A stretch of 64,000 bases of DNA from Enoplolaimus lenunculus (GCA_030248215.1 JASANG010001611.1:56993-120992), one strand, 5' to 3'. Counted from the stretch's first letter, positions 23,046 to 35,302 are shown. Numbers and translations: made by a program. Notes: generated by a model from the sequence alone, not told the origin.

Positions 23046-25345
23046 TACGTCATACTAAAGGGCAGTGACCTTGACGTAAACAACGAATCATGTAGTTTCA
23101 CCTGTATATAAAGACAAAAAGCTAACTTTTATTACACCTTAAAGCATTTACATAACACACCGTCAACTTTAATTTTAAAGGTTACGCCAAGTAAATTCGA
23201 AAACGCCTATTGAACGATTATACTTGTTGATTTAACCGTTATCTATAGTCAAGCTAGATCAGCTATTATTTCGTGAACATTTTAATAAAGTTGAATTAAA
23301 AAAAATTACCGATAAGACTTGACAAACTGTTCCCAGAAGCGGAAAAATGTGGAAAATGCTTGATTGCGTAATTAAAACACAACTTGGCATCGAAAATAAA
23401 TGAAGCACTATAAGATAACGATGTTTACACTCAGCGGCAGTACAGTTAATACAGATACGTACTACTTTTAGCACATACACCTAAGTACCCTCTTGAACTG
23501 AAATTCCTGTTACGTCATTGGTAAACACCGACCAGAATTGTCTTAAAATAATAAATTAACAGATATTTCTTTTTTGGATGTACGACTTTTTCCTTTACTT
23601 TGTGCTTTGAATAATGTGTACGCCCCCATTTTTATCCAAGTTTCGAATATCTTGAGGCAAGCACGATAATTCATGGGCAATATTCAGTTAAAACATTTTG
23701 AAATTTATTAATTTTTGCTGAATCGCGGGTTCTGACTTTGGCCCATGTACAGATCAGTGGCGCATCGTTTTTGCTCGCGACTGCAATAGAGTACGCTTTA
23801 ATAGGTTTAAAGCTAATTATTTACTGAGGCGTAGGCTTAGGAATATGCTGTTAAAGTGCAACTGTTACGGCACTGTTGTTGGCGTTAATATAGACAAGTA
23901 AAATACAACCATGTCCACACGTGATTCTTCGCAGCGATGTGACAGTTGACAGACTAAATGGCTACCATCTGTCATTTTAACCTTGAATTTTTGTTTTCAA
24001 TTTAAAGAGTTACGTAACCGTGTTAGAGGAAGTGAAAACGCTCTATAAAACTCAACAACAAAACTGTACTAAAAACACGTTAATTTTGAATACTTGTTTT
24101 GTTCAAAAATAACAAACGTAAAATTGATTGAAATTTTTTTCAATGTTTTGCAAATACTTCTTGTTTTCGAACTATAAACGTAGTACACCAGTAGACGGAC
24201 GAATTTAAAGTTTTAGAGTTGTACCGGTGGTGTTTCAGACAGTAAACATTTGTAGAAGAGCAGCTTAAAATAATTTTAGGACCAGAGTGCAACGGGATTT
24301 GTGTACTTCGACCCAAAATGTGAAAAAATTGGCAAAATTGAGTGCTTAATAAATGAAATGGAAAAAATTGGTAAAGTTTAGTGCTTAAAATTTATGAATG
24401 AAATGTCAGTTGCCCTAAGTACGCTTCTGACTTGCCCACGCGGTTCTCCATGAAAAATAACTTTTAATGTTTTTTCAGATTTGACGCTTTCATTAACAAC
24501 AGGGAAACCAGTGAGAGCAAAAAACTTGCTGCCCCTGTTTGTTAATATTTTGTAAAGTCTTTTGTTATTGTTATTGTTAAGCATTTCTATCTAGACATTT
24601 CTTTCGACTACGCGTATTAACGATCGATGTTATAGATAGTTTTGTGTTGTATAAATATAACTTCAAAACCGGATTTGGTTACACATGTTTATACGTAACG
24701 TTTTACTTCGGTGTGAGCCACGCGTTTTGTGACGAAAGAGCTTATAAAACGCACCCACGACAAAATATTAACTACTCTGTTTAATTGGTGTGCGAAAAAG
24801 TGTTGCTGCAAAATGTCATTTTAATTATTAATACACATGGAAACCAAAAAATAGATATTTATCTATAGTTTCGGGCGTCTGATTCAAAGTGTACCACGCA
24901 AGGATGTTATGTAGAACTGTTTAGACTGAATATCGGTCAGTAAATACCCATCTAACGATTAAATATCAAACCGGAATTGTGAAGCATAGGTTAGACATAT
25001 ATCTTTTCTGAAGTCAGTGGTTGACCATTTAGACCTACACATACTTGTAAGGTATCCAATTTGGCTTGTAAAGCGTATGCAATCGTATATATACGTTCGC
25101 CCGATGTTTAAGCTTTAGAAAATGTTGAAATTTTAATTTTCAAAAATTAGCAAACTAATTTTCAAGAAATTAAACTCCTTCCATTGCTATGTGAGGGACA
25201 TAGCTATATATATTTAGCGGTTTGCCAATACCATTTTAAACATTTATATTTAAACATTTTTTGGAGTTTAGCCCCATGCCCGTATATTACAAACGGTTCA
25301 TGCGCACTGTAGTGTTTTTAGAAGCTACAAAACTAACGGCTTTAG

Positions 25346-25607
25346 GGTTGCGCTATGCTTGTCATGTGGTGCCGTCCGTCACCGTCGGTCACCCGTACGA
25401 CGCCGTCCGTCACCGTCCGTCACTACACGGTATCGTACGTGAGTTATTTTTGCACGATACCGCATGGCGACGGACTGCGCCGCGCCGTACGGTTGACGGA
25501 CGGTGACGGACAGCGCCGCACGGGTGACGGACAGCGCCGGTCGGTTGATGGACCGTGCCGGTCGCCTCACGGACGGCGTCGGACGTCAACAAAAGTATGG
25601 CACAACC
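25346..25607. mobile_element. CGTC-rich fold-back element, copy 1
   Basis: The ends GGTTGCGCTATGCTT and AAGTATGGCACAACC are inverted. The interior is a long imperfect palindrome of CCGTCCGTCAC words on the left and GTGACGGACGG on the right, around CGGTATCGTAC...GCACGATACCG. It is strikingly GC-rich against its AT-rich surroundings. The frames at 25261-25637 come from it. Related copies are at 53698-54200 and 60481-60650. Confidence 0.75.
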
Positions 25608-25699
25608 ATTAGACACATGTGCAATTTCTAAATGCACAAGACTACAGAATATTGGCGAAATTTTCTATGGTTAATAAAACAATTTGATGCTTAACTAAG

Positions 25700-25993
25700 C
25701 ACTAGCGGATCCAGAGGAGGGGGTGGGAAGGCGTACGCCCCTTCCCCGTCAGAATTTTTTGTGACAGAATGATAAGCCCTTCCTTTCAATTTTCTCGTTC
25801 AGAAATTTTTTTTAAAAATACTATTTTTACCTTCAGAAAATTTTCCGTGATAAAACCCTAAAATTTTCACCTTGACAATTATTTTGTTTAGTTATTAAAT
25901 GATGAGGTTCCCGCCTTACAATTTTTACGTTTCATAACATTTAGCCATCCGGCCAGCCCGCTCCCCCGTTACAAATTTTTGGATCCGTCTTTG
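25700..25993. mobile_element. hAT-like MITE, CACTAGCGGATCC ends, with 8-bp duplication
   Basis: It starts CACTAGCGGATCCAGAGGAG and ends TTTTTGGATCCGTCTTTG. The flanks TAACTAAG (25692-25699) and TAAACAAG (25994-26001) agree at 6 of 8. Relatives: 47184-47376 and 62459-62840. Confidence 0.65.
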
Positions 25994-27109
25994 TAAACAA
26001 GCCACGTTATATCAGTAGGTAAAGCTTCTTTTACTAGAACAACTTGGTTTAAACGCTAAAATACTGTCATAAATTAGATAAACAAAGCGAAACCACATTT
26101 TTCGTTGATAGCGTTTGTTTTCGCTATTAGCATAGTTCAGTGCAATTTAGTAAATAAGTTGTAAAAATGAACCTTATCATCTTAGAACCTAAAAATCATC
26201 CACTTGCAATAAAAACATACACTTTTGACACAGAAAAAACACCTCCTAATTAATTACGGTTGCAACTTGTGCAAAATAATTCAAAATTTGCAGTAACTAT
26301 AAGCCAAATACGTCACAAATCAATTATAAACGGCTAATTTTCGTTAACTATACCTCATGCAAACAGTAGTATGTTTTTTAACAAAATCAACCCACTAAAA
26401 CCTGCATCCGGTGCAATGTATGAATTTTCCACTGAAAATTTGAATAAGAAACAAATCTATAGCCTGCAGTTCAAAAAGTTTGAACGTTTTAATATGATAA
26501 AAGTTCACTCTGAAAAGAATAACACCGCGTATAAATAGATCAGTTTACACTGTTCGCACAGAACAACAGCGAATTGGATTTAACCCTTGCAGACACTCTT
26601 GGAGTACGGTTGGCAACTGTACAATTATTGGTTCCGTAGGGATTAACTAATACGAACCGTAGATGCTCCATATTCACAGTTAGTCTTAATTATTGCTCAT
26701 AACTTACAAGTAAACAATATGTACCGCACAAGGGTGAAAAATGTTAAGATAAATCCTACCATTTTTCAGAGAAGCATTTTTCTGCAGGGTTTATGGGTTT
26801 GCAAATGCAAGAGTAGCCATCGTTCGGCATAAAGCGACTTTACTAAAAATTTCAATATGTATTTCAAGAGATACAACTTTTGTCTGAACTTTCTGACAGA
26901 ACATACCAGTTGTGCCACTGATTTTATTGTAATAGTATCGACTGCTGAGCTTCCAAAATCAAACAAAGCACAAAATTTTCAGTCACGCAGGACAAAAGTT
27001 TTTTCCAACGCTTAGTTGAGCGAATAAATGTTTAGATCAAATTGAAACTATACAAACTTTTTCAAATTTAAAACTTCATTGCTGCCCGTGAACTGCGTGG
27101 TGTTGGTAG

Positions 27110-27138
27110 TGGCGGTAGTAGTAGTAGTAGTAGTAGTA
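27110..27138. repeat. (GTA)n microsatellite
   Basis: About nine GTA units in a row (GGTAGTAGTAGTAGTAGTAG and on). It produces the Leu run in the minus-strand frame there, which is not a gene. Confidence 0.9.
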
Positions 27139-27734
27139 CGCAGATGATATATGCATAATAGCGTTGTTTTTTCTGCAATTTCATACTGTGATTCGTTACA
27201 GGTACGTACAGGTACAGAACAGAGATTACAAAAATATAGGTATATATCTGCATGCTTTTGGCAGTTTTGGGTTGAAATTTAACGGTCTGGTCTGTATACA
27301 CTGTTTAACATGAACGCACTACAACGAATATGATAAACATATGATTTTGGTGAAAATTGATAATATATGTACGGAAATATTCTACGTATTTTAAACTGAA
27401 TCGAACTTTTAAACAAAGTGACGGTGGCATCGTACCAAGGCACTGACTGCGTTGACGCACTCGAATTCAAGCAATCGAAACCTTTCTGAATTTAAATTTA
27501 TATACTTTATCTACGTTGAATGAACTCGGAAATTTACAGCACTGTAAAACTGAAATCAATGTGAAATTGAAGTGTTTCGGTCCAGAAAAAACACTCTCCT
27601 GAATGCACACTCCAATCAAAAACCAGGCACGGATTCAGGATTTTCAGAAAGGCGGAGGATTTAGTAGTTGAACGACCGAAAAACGCAATTATGATGTTGA
27701 AAATCTTTGACTGTTACAAGTCAGGGTACATCCG

Positions 27735-27875
27735 TGTAATACAAATAATGGTTAGTTAGGTAGTTAATTTTAGCCAATATCTGCAATATGTTGTTTAAGT
27801 TGTTTGATTTTACGATAATTTTCTGCGAAATTTCGGAAAATCCTTCCTGAAAACTGTGACAAAGCTAAAACGAAA
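27735..27875. repeat. Core fragment of the GGAGCC-type MITE
   Basis: AATTTTAGCCAATATCTGCA, ATGTTGTTTAA and AAATTTCGGAAAAT match the cores of the elements at 61748-62089 and 62389-63145. The GGAGCC-rich ends are missing here. Confidence 0.5.
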
Positions 27876-28225
27876 GCAACAGCTTTTTCTCAAGCGGCAT
27901 GGCCAGCAGCATCTGCTCAGGCCAAATAGATATGAATCAAAATTGATTTGAGTAGCGCACGAATTAAAATATTGTAAATATTGAGGGGTTTTGGGAATTA
28001 TTGTTTAGCAATTTTCTGGTCAGTTTAACCAGGTTTAGTAAACATCGAATGCAATAAAATAAAACGATCAGCAATGTAGTTGATATGATGTGCAACGGTA
28101 CAAGGGAAAGATTGCAAACTAAATGTTGGTTGTTTGCGCATAGCACGACAATTTAGGTATTTTACTCCGGAATTTGTCATAATTTTGCACGAACTGTAGT
28201 TCGAACATATTTAAAAACTGTATAT

Positions 28226-28335
28226 ACTCAGTGAGTTGAATTTGACTTTGGCGGAGTCGATTTTTAACTCAGTTTGTGTATTCCGGAAAAGCTTATTTCG
28301 GAGAGAGTCAATTTGACATACCATTTTTTGCGGTG
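28226..28335. mobile_element. Half copy of the palindromic TA-flanked MITE
   Basis: GTGAGTTGAATTTGACTTTG, AACTCAGTTTGTGTATTCCG and CCATTTTTTGCGGTG|TA match the right half of the 11002-11211 family with more substitutions. Confidence 0.65.
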
Positions 28336-28777
28336 TAGCTGCCCAGACAGTGGCTGACTCCTTACACGTGTGACCCCCGTGCTTCTGGGTTGTGAAGAGT
28401 TATAGACATATGGTTAATGGTAATGGACAATAAGGCGGCCAGTGGCGAGGCTATGCCTCACCTGGTCCTTAAGTTTTGGTCATACAGGCTCAAAGATTGC
28501 GATGCGCGGTAGAAATTGTTCACAGCGGCGAAACAAGGAATTGAGGTGCGAACTAGTATATACGATTAGCCAGCGAAGGTTGCTGGAAATCACATCAAAA
28601 TTCAAAACAAAACAATTACATTTCGTTCTGAGAGTCACCTGTCGGTATCTAGGCGCTTCCAGCTACCTTAATGTTGTTGACGCCCATGTTAGAAATTCTA
28701 TAAATCATTATAAAATAGAAGTCCAAGAAATAACTGCTAACAATTTCTCCCCAAATTTTTTCGTCCGTTGTGAACAG

Positions 28778-30234
28778 TATAGATGGACACCGGATATCCG
28801 AATATCCGTTATTTAAAATACTCGGATATGTTTCCGGAAGGAAATATGTATCCGGATACTCGCCGGATACCCGAAATGGTATTGTGTAAAATTTTTTTGG
28901 AATAATTTATATTGTTTCACCACTGAAAATGCCGGAACCTGAGTCAGAATATTGAACTAATTTCTAGACGTTTTTTGTGACTAGATTTGGTTTTTCTTTG
29001 TACTTGCATTGTTTGTAAAATTTAGAGCTGTTTGACTTTGACCATTTTCAAATCGTAGTTACTGCCAGAAAAGTTTTTAATGCAGTGTGATATTAAAGAT
29101 AGTAAACTGAAAATTTTTCGGTTAACCCTTTCTCACATGAATATTTTCTATTTCCCCTGAGACCTACTTTTATGCTAGGATTCGAACTCCAGTGACTGGA
29201 GTGTGAGGCGTAGACCATCACCACTCAGCTATAGGAGCTTGACGCTCGAGCCCGAGGGGGCTCTCACGTCTTGTGGTGATTTAGTACTATGTATGCAATT
29301 GTTAAACACGGTGTGATATATATTATTTAACGTATATACACAGCGCTGAGTTGCCTATAGGCAACTCAATGCCAGAAGGCATTAAATCAGGTATAGCGCC
29401 ACCCTTATCTATTACAAAATTAAAATTTTTTTATCGCTTACAAAATTTACTATTTTTCAGCAAATGTAGTCAAAAATTCACAGTAAATTTTAGGTGCGCT
29501 AAGCTAGTCATCCGACGCAAAAAATACTTACGCAAATCAAGTTAGTGCGTCGCTTTTATACTGTAATACATGAAAAATATAGATTTTTGAACTGTTGAGT
29601 ATACATTTTTGGTTCCGCAGTAATCCATATAAAAGATCACAAAGTGATAGTATATATTCAAGTCTTAAAAAATTAAAATTGAATTGTAGTCACTAGCAGA
29701 GGTAATGAGTTGTCAAACTGGCACTATGTTCCGTTATATTAAGACTTGAGCGGGTCCTTAATAAACAAAAGTGTAAAAGAAAGCTTAAGCCAAAGCCAAG
29801 CAAAATCTAAAATTTAAACTCACTCTATTATGGTAGCAGTGAGAAAGCGGGCAATAACGGATTCAGAGGGGCAGGGCGGGCGCGCACCCCTTGTCAGATT
29901 TTTTCGTGATACTTGGTAAGGCTCATTGCTTACAATTTTCCCTCTTAGACAGTTTTTTGAAAAAAATCTGATTTTTAGAATTGTATGTTTTACGGTCATA
30001 ACTATCAGCTTGTGGCTCAGGATACCGCTCTTGGAACAACAGGTGAAAATAAACGCTAAGAAACAAAATTTGAGGTTCGGAAACCCAAAAAACGCAAAAT
30101 CGAATTTCGGGTGTCCGAAATAGAAAACTTTATTTCGGATATCCGGATATCTGGACATATCCGGATATCAGGATAAATATCCGCTAGAATTGCTGGATAT
30201 CCAGATATGAAAAAATATCCGATGCCCATCACTA
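28778..30234. mobile_element. 1.46-kb non-autonomous hAT element with GGATATCC subterminal repeats
   Basis: It is bounded by GTGAACAG (28770-28777) and GTGAACAA (30235-30242), an 8-bp duplication with one mismatch. The left end TATAGATGGACACCGGATAT aligns with the complement of the right end, TAGTGATGGGCATCGGATAT. Both ends carry arrays of GGATATCCGGATAT. A tRNA-like SINE (29160-29300) lies within it, and a segment with GGATTCAGAGGGGCAGGG near 29860. No transposase frame remains. An 8-bp duplication and a TAGTGATGGGC terminus fit hAT. Confidence 0.75.
29160..29300 (-). repeat. tRNA-like SINE, copy 2
   Basis: The minus strand reads TAGCTGAGTGGTGATGG (A-box-like) and GGAGTTCGAATCCTAGC (B-box-like), spaced as in a tRNA, with a conserved body CCCGAGGGGGCTCTCACGTC on the plus strand shared with 10920-11000. 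The acceptor arms do not pair, so it is a SINE head, not a functional tRNA. It is inserted in the 28778-30234 element. Confidence 0.55.
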
Positions 30235-30699
30235 GTGAACAACGAAAGAAATGTATGCAAGCGAAGCGAGCGTGAAGCCTAACAATTTTTGTAGCATTTT
30301 AGCTTTTGAATCCATTGAGATGTGCAATTTTTTCGTAAAATTGGGGTCTGAAAAGAAGGAGACTCGAGCCCCAGAACCCCCTGGAATCGATATTGAAAAC
30401 CAAGGAACGCTAGTATTAGGCTTTCGGTATAATTTTCTACAACTGAGTAGTGTCGCGTCTTTCACTTTCCGTTCCCTCAATGTAACAACTAGAGTAGGTA
30501 AATCAAAATTGGCATAAAACCAGCAACTCAACTCGTATAAAACGGATATAAAACATCTTCATCCATTGCATGTTTTGTTTTGCTTGCATTGCGTCATGAG
30601 AATGATTATGGCAAAGGAGCTACGCACCACAATGCAAAACTGTTTTTGTCATGTGCAATGCGGTATTAAAGTGTCAATTGTTTAGCGACATTGGAAAGG

Positions 30700-32520
30700 T
30701 TTATGTGCACAACTAAAAAATGCCGCTCAAACAGCAAGAACACATAAAATTCTTCGAGACAACGGCCAAGTTCGTAAAAGCCAGCTATTCCGTTTTCCCA
30801 CCAAACCAAATTTCTCGCAACACTCACACTGCAATGCGTCATCTGAAACGTCTGCATAAAGGTGTTTTGCATCGCCAGTATAAAACCGCTGATCGTTTAA
30901 AAACATGACATAATTTCGCGTTTTTCCACAATATTTCAATGTCACCAACTGCATAAATATAAAAGTTCTTCATCGTTTATAGTTCGAACGCAGAGCGTAA
31001 ATAAAACGTCGCATCGTTCACAAAATATTAATACGCAATATTTCGTGAAGTATTCTTCGACTACCCATTTTACAAACTGCAATGATATCTGTACAGATAC
31101 TGAAGTTCACCCACACACGTCCACGCACAAAAGTCGAGAGTCGTGTATTACCTTTTAGGCGAAGTGGTCGCGGGAGGGGCGAGTGGGGTAGGATTGCGTT
31201 TATAAATCGATGTTTGTATCACAATTTGTGTTTTATACGCGTACTGTTTGCTACTGTATGTTTTTGCAAATAGAAATTCCAATACAACCGTATATATACG
31301 AGGTTCACCGTACCAGCCGCGGTGTTTACGATATTTAATATATATTTCATGCATTGTTCGCGTTTATCGCCCTAAGCAGAATCTGTATAAATTTTCAGTG
31401 ACTGATCCTGAAACTGAAAGAATAGCTAAAACTTGCTAAATATTAATAAAATTGTGAAAGTTCTTCGATCGTTTTTAACAGGAGCATTAACAGAGTAACC
31501 TGCGGTTCTCGAAGATATTTTAAAAGCATGTCCGACAGACCCTTTAAACGTTTTTGTGTCACGAAATTTTATATCACTCAAGGAAAAATGGGCATCAACA
31601 AACTCCACGTAAAAGACGAAATATATTTTAAAGACCAGAGTCGCGCTACAAGTTAATGTCGTTTAATACGGCAAGTCGTTTTGACGCAAGACGTCGCAGC
31701 AAAATTGATTCAATTAATGGTTCTCAAAATGTTTTTCAGGAGGATAAAGAATTTTTTAGGATGGCTAAGCCATCATGGCGTCATCTGACCACATGCCAGA
31801 CAATAATAAACGGTCATATAGTTTCCAAAAACCCAATTAGAACAACAGCGTTGCCGTATTTTGTTATATTACACTGAAAGCTTTTACATCAAGCGCGTTT
31901 CTTTTAGCAAGGTTTTCACGCAAAAATTTTTTAACATTCTGCTTGCGGGAACGCGTTGTTAAAGTCGTTATTTGAAACTTTGGCTTACGAGGCTGAGAGT
32001 ATAACATTGCCCAAATTCTCAAAGAAGGGAGTGACATCTAAAACCGACATGGTCGCGCACTTGTGAGAGCGCAAACGAATGTTAAAAACCGAAGCCGGAT
32101 TCGAACAAACAAATTTTGCACGAGCCGTTACTGGAGCCAGAGCTGATGCGAAATTAGGCAACAGAAATTATTAATATTGAGTTTGCAAATTTTAACAATA
32201 TTAATTTGCATCGTTCAAATTATTTAAGCTTCTGTTTTCGGACATCTGTGCAGTTAATCGAAATCGATTCATAGATATATACCGACTCCCTTAAAAAGGG
32301 CAAAAGTTTTATCGGAAATACATGAACAAAAAGTTTCATACCGAAATTGCTGGAACCTCCCGAAACTTGCTATTGAAGTCGAAGCCGGAGGTATTTCTAC
32401 GGTTGTATTCAACAGGCGAGGTAAATGTTGGTCTCTGGTTCTGGGCTCTGTTGCGAAATCAACCAATGGCTCCGGTAAAAGTTCTCCTATTTATTGCATT
32501 CTGTTGATACCTGACGGCTG
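30700..32520 (+). pseudogene. Decayed hAT transposase (BED-finger and dimerisation remnants)
   Basis: Near 30727-30850 a plus frame reads KFFETTAKFVK..., then SRNTHTAMRHLKRLH, closely following the end of BED zinc fingers (NTSNLRRHLKRKH); the expected cysteine pair is not recognisable. Near 32488-32545 another frame reads LIPDGCSENAFSYKS, resembling the hAT dimerisation motif (IPATSASSERVFS). Between them the frames are broken many times, and part of a GGAGCC-type MITE tail lies at about 32325-32420. The order and spacing fit a degraded hAT transposase, somewhat short. Terminal repeats were not located. Confidence 0.45.
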
Positions 32521-32749
32521 CAGTGAGAATGCTTTTTCCTATAAATCGTGATTTCGAGCTGAACCAAGGATGACTTAAGAACCTAAAACTATTTCTATGG
32601 AAGGATATTTAAGCTTTTGAACAAGTTCCAGATCGAAGTACACAGGATTGCAGTACTTTGTTGACATAATTTTCTCACGTTTGATACGGTTATGCATCGT
32701 TCGCAATAAACAGATTGTATTTTGAAACCGAAAACACTATAAAGGTAGT

Positions 32750-33000
32750 GTTAACACAGCAAATTTCAAACTGTCATAATTTTTACCCCTATATTAACGC
32801 AAAAATTGCGTTAATCCTACCCTAACTCGTGTTACAAAACGCCCTGCACCACGTATTTAGGGTAGGGTTGTGGAAAGTGTGTATGGTAGGTTATATTAAC
32901 GCAATGTCAGCGTTAGTGTGAATTAACGCACGAAAATGTTGAAAACTGACAAGTGTTAACCCTATGTTACAGAGTTTCGGGTGAGAAAATGAAATTTTTT
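32750..33000. repeat. Inverted-repeat stretch with TTAACGCAA and CCTACCCTAA words
   Basis: GTGTTAACACAG at about 32749 and AAGTGTTAACCCTATG at about 32951 bracket two TATATTAACGCAA words and complementary CCTACCCTAA/TTAGGGTAGG (about 32815 and 32860). It looks like a small fold-back element. The boundaries are uncertain. Confidence 0.35.
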
Positions 33001-33844
33001 ATTGGGAACGGTGCATAACGGTTCCGGATATGCATGAACTGGAAAATGAAAACCACATTTAACGAAAATAATATTTTAGAGTGGTCGTGGCAGTAATAAC
33101 CCTAAAAGGATACCTGCCAGTCTGTTCGAAGAGCTAAACGGTTTTTCGATAAAGAATTCTATAAAACGTCATAGACTTGCTTGGACCGTATTAACTTTGC
33201 CTATCTCGCCGATATTCTTAGAAATATGTGGGTAGATTTCAAAAATGGTGCAAGAAATGAATCATGTGTTTACAGCTGCTTTGCGCTAACGGTCAGCTGC
33301 TGCTCGTTTTTAGCATTTCTGGGGTTTAGGATCAAATGGCTTGCAAAAATAGAACTAAATACAGAATATTATGTTGAGCGCCAAATTTCATGATCATTTA
33401 TAATATATAACTTGCTGGCAAGTGTAAAATCGTAGCTAGTGCCACAGTAAAACTGATATATAGCTTTGAGTAGCCATGAAAATGGCCGTCCGTGGAAATT
33501 GTTAGTTATTCACTTGGATTGATAGTTCAGACTCAGGCCTGTTACACGGTGTTGAGTTGGCGGTCTTGGCTTTGATAAATTGGAGACAAAAGTGTCATTT
33601 TTACGGTTTTTCCTAAAAAAATTTGTTTTATTTCATAAGTTCGGGGACCAAAGTCAGGGTTATGTTTAAAGATTGCGTGTTCGCGTTTTGACTTTGAAAA
33701 ATTCCGGGTCTGGGTTTTAGATTAATGAAATAATTTTTGGTTCGGTATTAATTTTCAAATGTTGCAGCTTATAATATGTGATAGTTCGCTATGTTAGGGT
33801 ACGTCGGTTTTGAGATCTGAGATCTTACAGCTAACAATGAGTTG

Positions 33845-33915
33845 CGTTCTTACGAGGTTTTGATCCCAGGACCAATTACCGACAGATTCACATGTTCAGC
33901 GCGCTACCACTGAGC
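33845..33915 (-). repeat. tRNA-like sequence (minus strand)
   Basis: The minus strand reads GAGGCTTCGTGGCTCAGTGG and TAGCGCGCTGAAC, ending GGTCCTGGGATCAAAACCTC. The outer 7 bases pair at 6 positions (GAGGCTT with AAACCTC), and an A-box-like GTGGCTCAGTGGTAGCG is present, but the B box and anticodon arm are poor. It is a decayed tRNA gene or a SINE head. Confidence 0.35.
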
Positions 33916-34312
33916 CACGAAGCCTCACAATCGACTGCTGAGTTTTTCTGTTTTATAACATCAGAACCTCAACATTACACTGTGTCTAGATTCTAAAGTG
34001 TGTTTACTACTTTTGCATATGAAGGCACCACTAATGCATCAGTGTTTTAACCCGTATGCAGCACTAGCATGAGGTTTGTTTTGCCTCCATGCATTAGCAT
34101 GTCACATGTTAGTTTGTTGCCAGGCCCCGGCTCGGTGACCATTACGTCATTTGCCGGGGCCAGTTTTATATACAATCCCAAATTAAGTGGCATGAAAAAG
34201 AATCCTACCACGCTGGTTCTCTTTTGTAAAATATAAAGATCACAAGACACCCTAATTTGAACATTTTGTTGAAAGATTTTATTTTTACTGTTAGCCACCA
34301 TATACGTATTAC

Positions 34313-34711
34313 CAGGGTGCAACCGGAATTACAATTTACCGGAACCGGAATTTGAAAATTTTACCGGAACCGGAACCGGAAAATGAAGAATGCATTTCAC
34401 CAAAAATTTCATTTTAATCTTATTTTTTTGCTCTATTATTTGTGAAATACCCTTAGTCGAACATAGGTATTTATTTTATTTGTTGTATTTTAGATTTTCA
34501 TCATCGAATGAAGTGAAATCCACCATTAATGGCTTATATTCGGGTGTACAAGTGGCTTTCAAAAGAGATTCTTAAAAATTAGCAAAGTTAAGAAAACGGC
34601 CAAATTATAATACCGGAATTTTTAAATCCGGTAAAAATTTACCGGAACCGGAACCGGAAGGTGAAAAAATGCCGGAACCGGAACCGGAACCGGAATTCCG
34701 GTTGCACCCTG
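34313..34711. mobile_element. Intact hAT-like MITE, CCGGAA-rich, with perfect 8-bp duplication
   Basis: CAGGGTGCAACCGGAATTAC at the left is the inverted complement of ATTCCGGTTGCACCCTG at the right, and CGTATTAC is duplicated exactly at 34305-34312 and 34712-34719. Arrays of ACCGGAACCGG lie just inside both ends, around an AT-rich core. An open frame in the core (34390-34575) is not conserved. This is the best-preserved copy of the family in the window, so probably recent. It sits inside older GGCCCCGG-bearing repeat sequence (about 34030-34800). Confidence 0.9.
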
Positions 34712-35302
34712 CGTATTACGTATATCGTAGCTCATGTAGATAGTTATCTTTACGTGTTCTAACTTGGCGCCGGTTGGTACCGGCCCCGGTCTCGCCCCCA
34801 TGCATCTCTAATAAGTACATACCTACTGAAATAAGCGATGTTGGTATAGATGTGTGTGTATGTGTGTAGTGTAGGTAATTTTAAAACATCTTTGCGAGAA
34901 ATTAAAAAGAAATACTAAGTATATATTCGCACTACTTCGGAGATCCGGGCCATTCCGAATGTGCAATTCTGGCAGGCAATATGTATTATTATTTCCAATG
35001 TGATTTGATATAAATTTAGCACTTTTTAGCAAACCAAAAATTTTGATAAATGCAAACTGTAGATCATTGTCCGTTTTGTGGGCTTTCGTCTGGAACAAAA
35101 ACTGATCAGGAAATATTATTCCAGGTAAATAGCATTGGCATATCGCACGATATGCATATATCGTTTGCAGAATGAACAAGACCTACCGAACTTGTATTAT
35201 GACAAATGGTTTCATTTCGCCCTTTCAGTGCGCCGAAAAGTATATATAGTATATATGTTATGTATCTGTTTTGCTGTACGACGCGGTTTATTACCTTTTC
35301 AG

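Larger units (their letters stand above)
20740..35302. other. 14.5-kb gene-poor region between IRF2BP-like and HINT3-like genes
   Basis: It is flanked by two divergent genes, so it holds the IRF2BP promoter (from 20740 rightwards) and the HINT3-like promoter plus its missing first exon(s). It is filled with MITEs, fold-backs, SINE pieces and a decayed hAT transposase. Open frames here of up to 124 codons (28442-28816) match nothing I recognise. No strong exon was found, but 20-40-codon exons could be missed. Confidence 0.55.

Noticed and set aside
24378-24584. 68-codon minus frame (FFALTGFPVVNESVKSEKTL)
   Set aside because: It looks mildly protein-like but has no recognised family, no adjacent exon and no good splice pair.
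25261-25637. Several overlapping Arg-rich frames on both strands
   Set aside because: All derive from the CGTC-rich fold-back, whose palindromic repeats open frames on both strands.
28442-28816. 124-codon open frame on the plus strand
   Set aside because: No recognisable domain; it begins in MITE-like sequence (CAGTGGCGAGG) and runs into the GGATATCC element at its end.
31240-31330. CMFLQIEIPI stretch as a HINT-type N-terminus
   Set aside because: It resembles CIFCKI..EIP only loosely, lacks the second Cys, lies within the decayed hAT interval, and has no supporting splice phase.
33181-33393. NESCVYSCFAL as the missing HINT3 CxFC exon
   Set aside because: Cysteine spacing is wrong (CxxxC), there is no following LYE-like block, and no suitable donor joins it to 35303.
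33845-33915. Functional tRNA gene
   Set aside because: The acceptor stem nearly pairs, but anticodon and T arms are poor and the B box deviates from GGTTCGANTCC.
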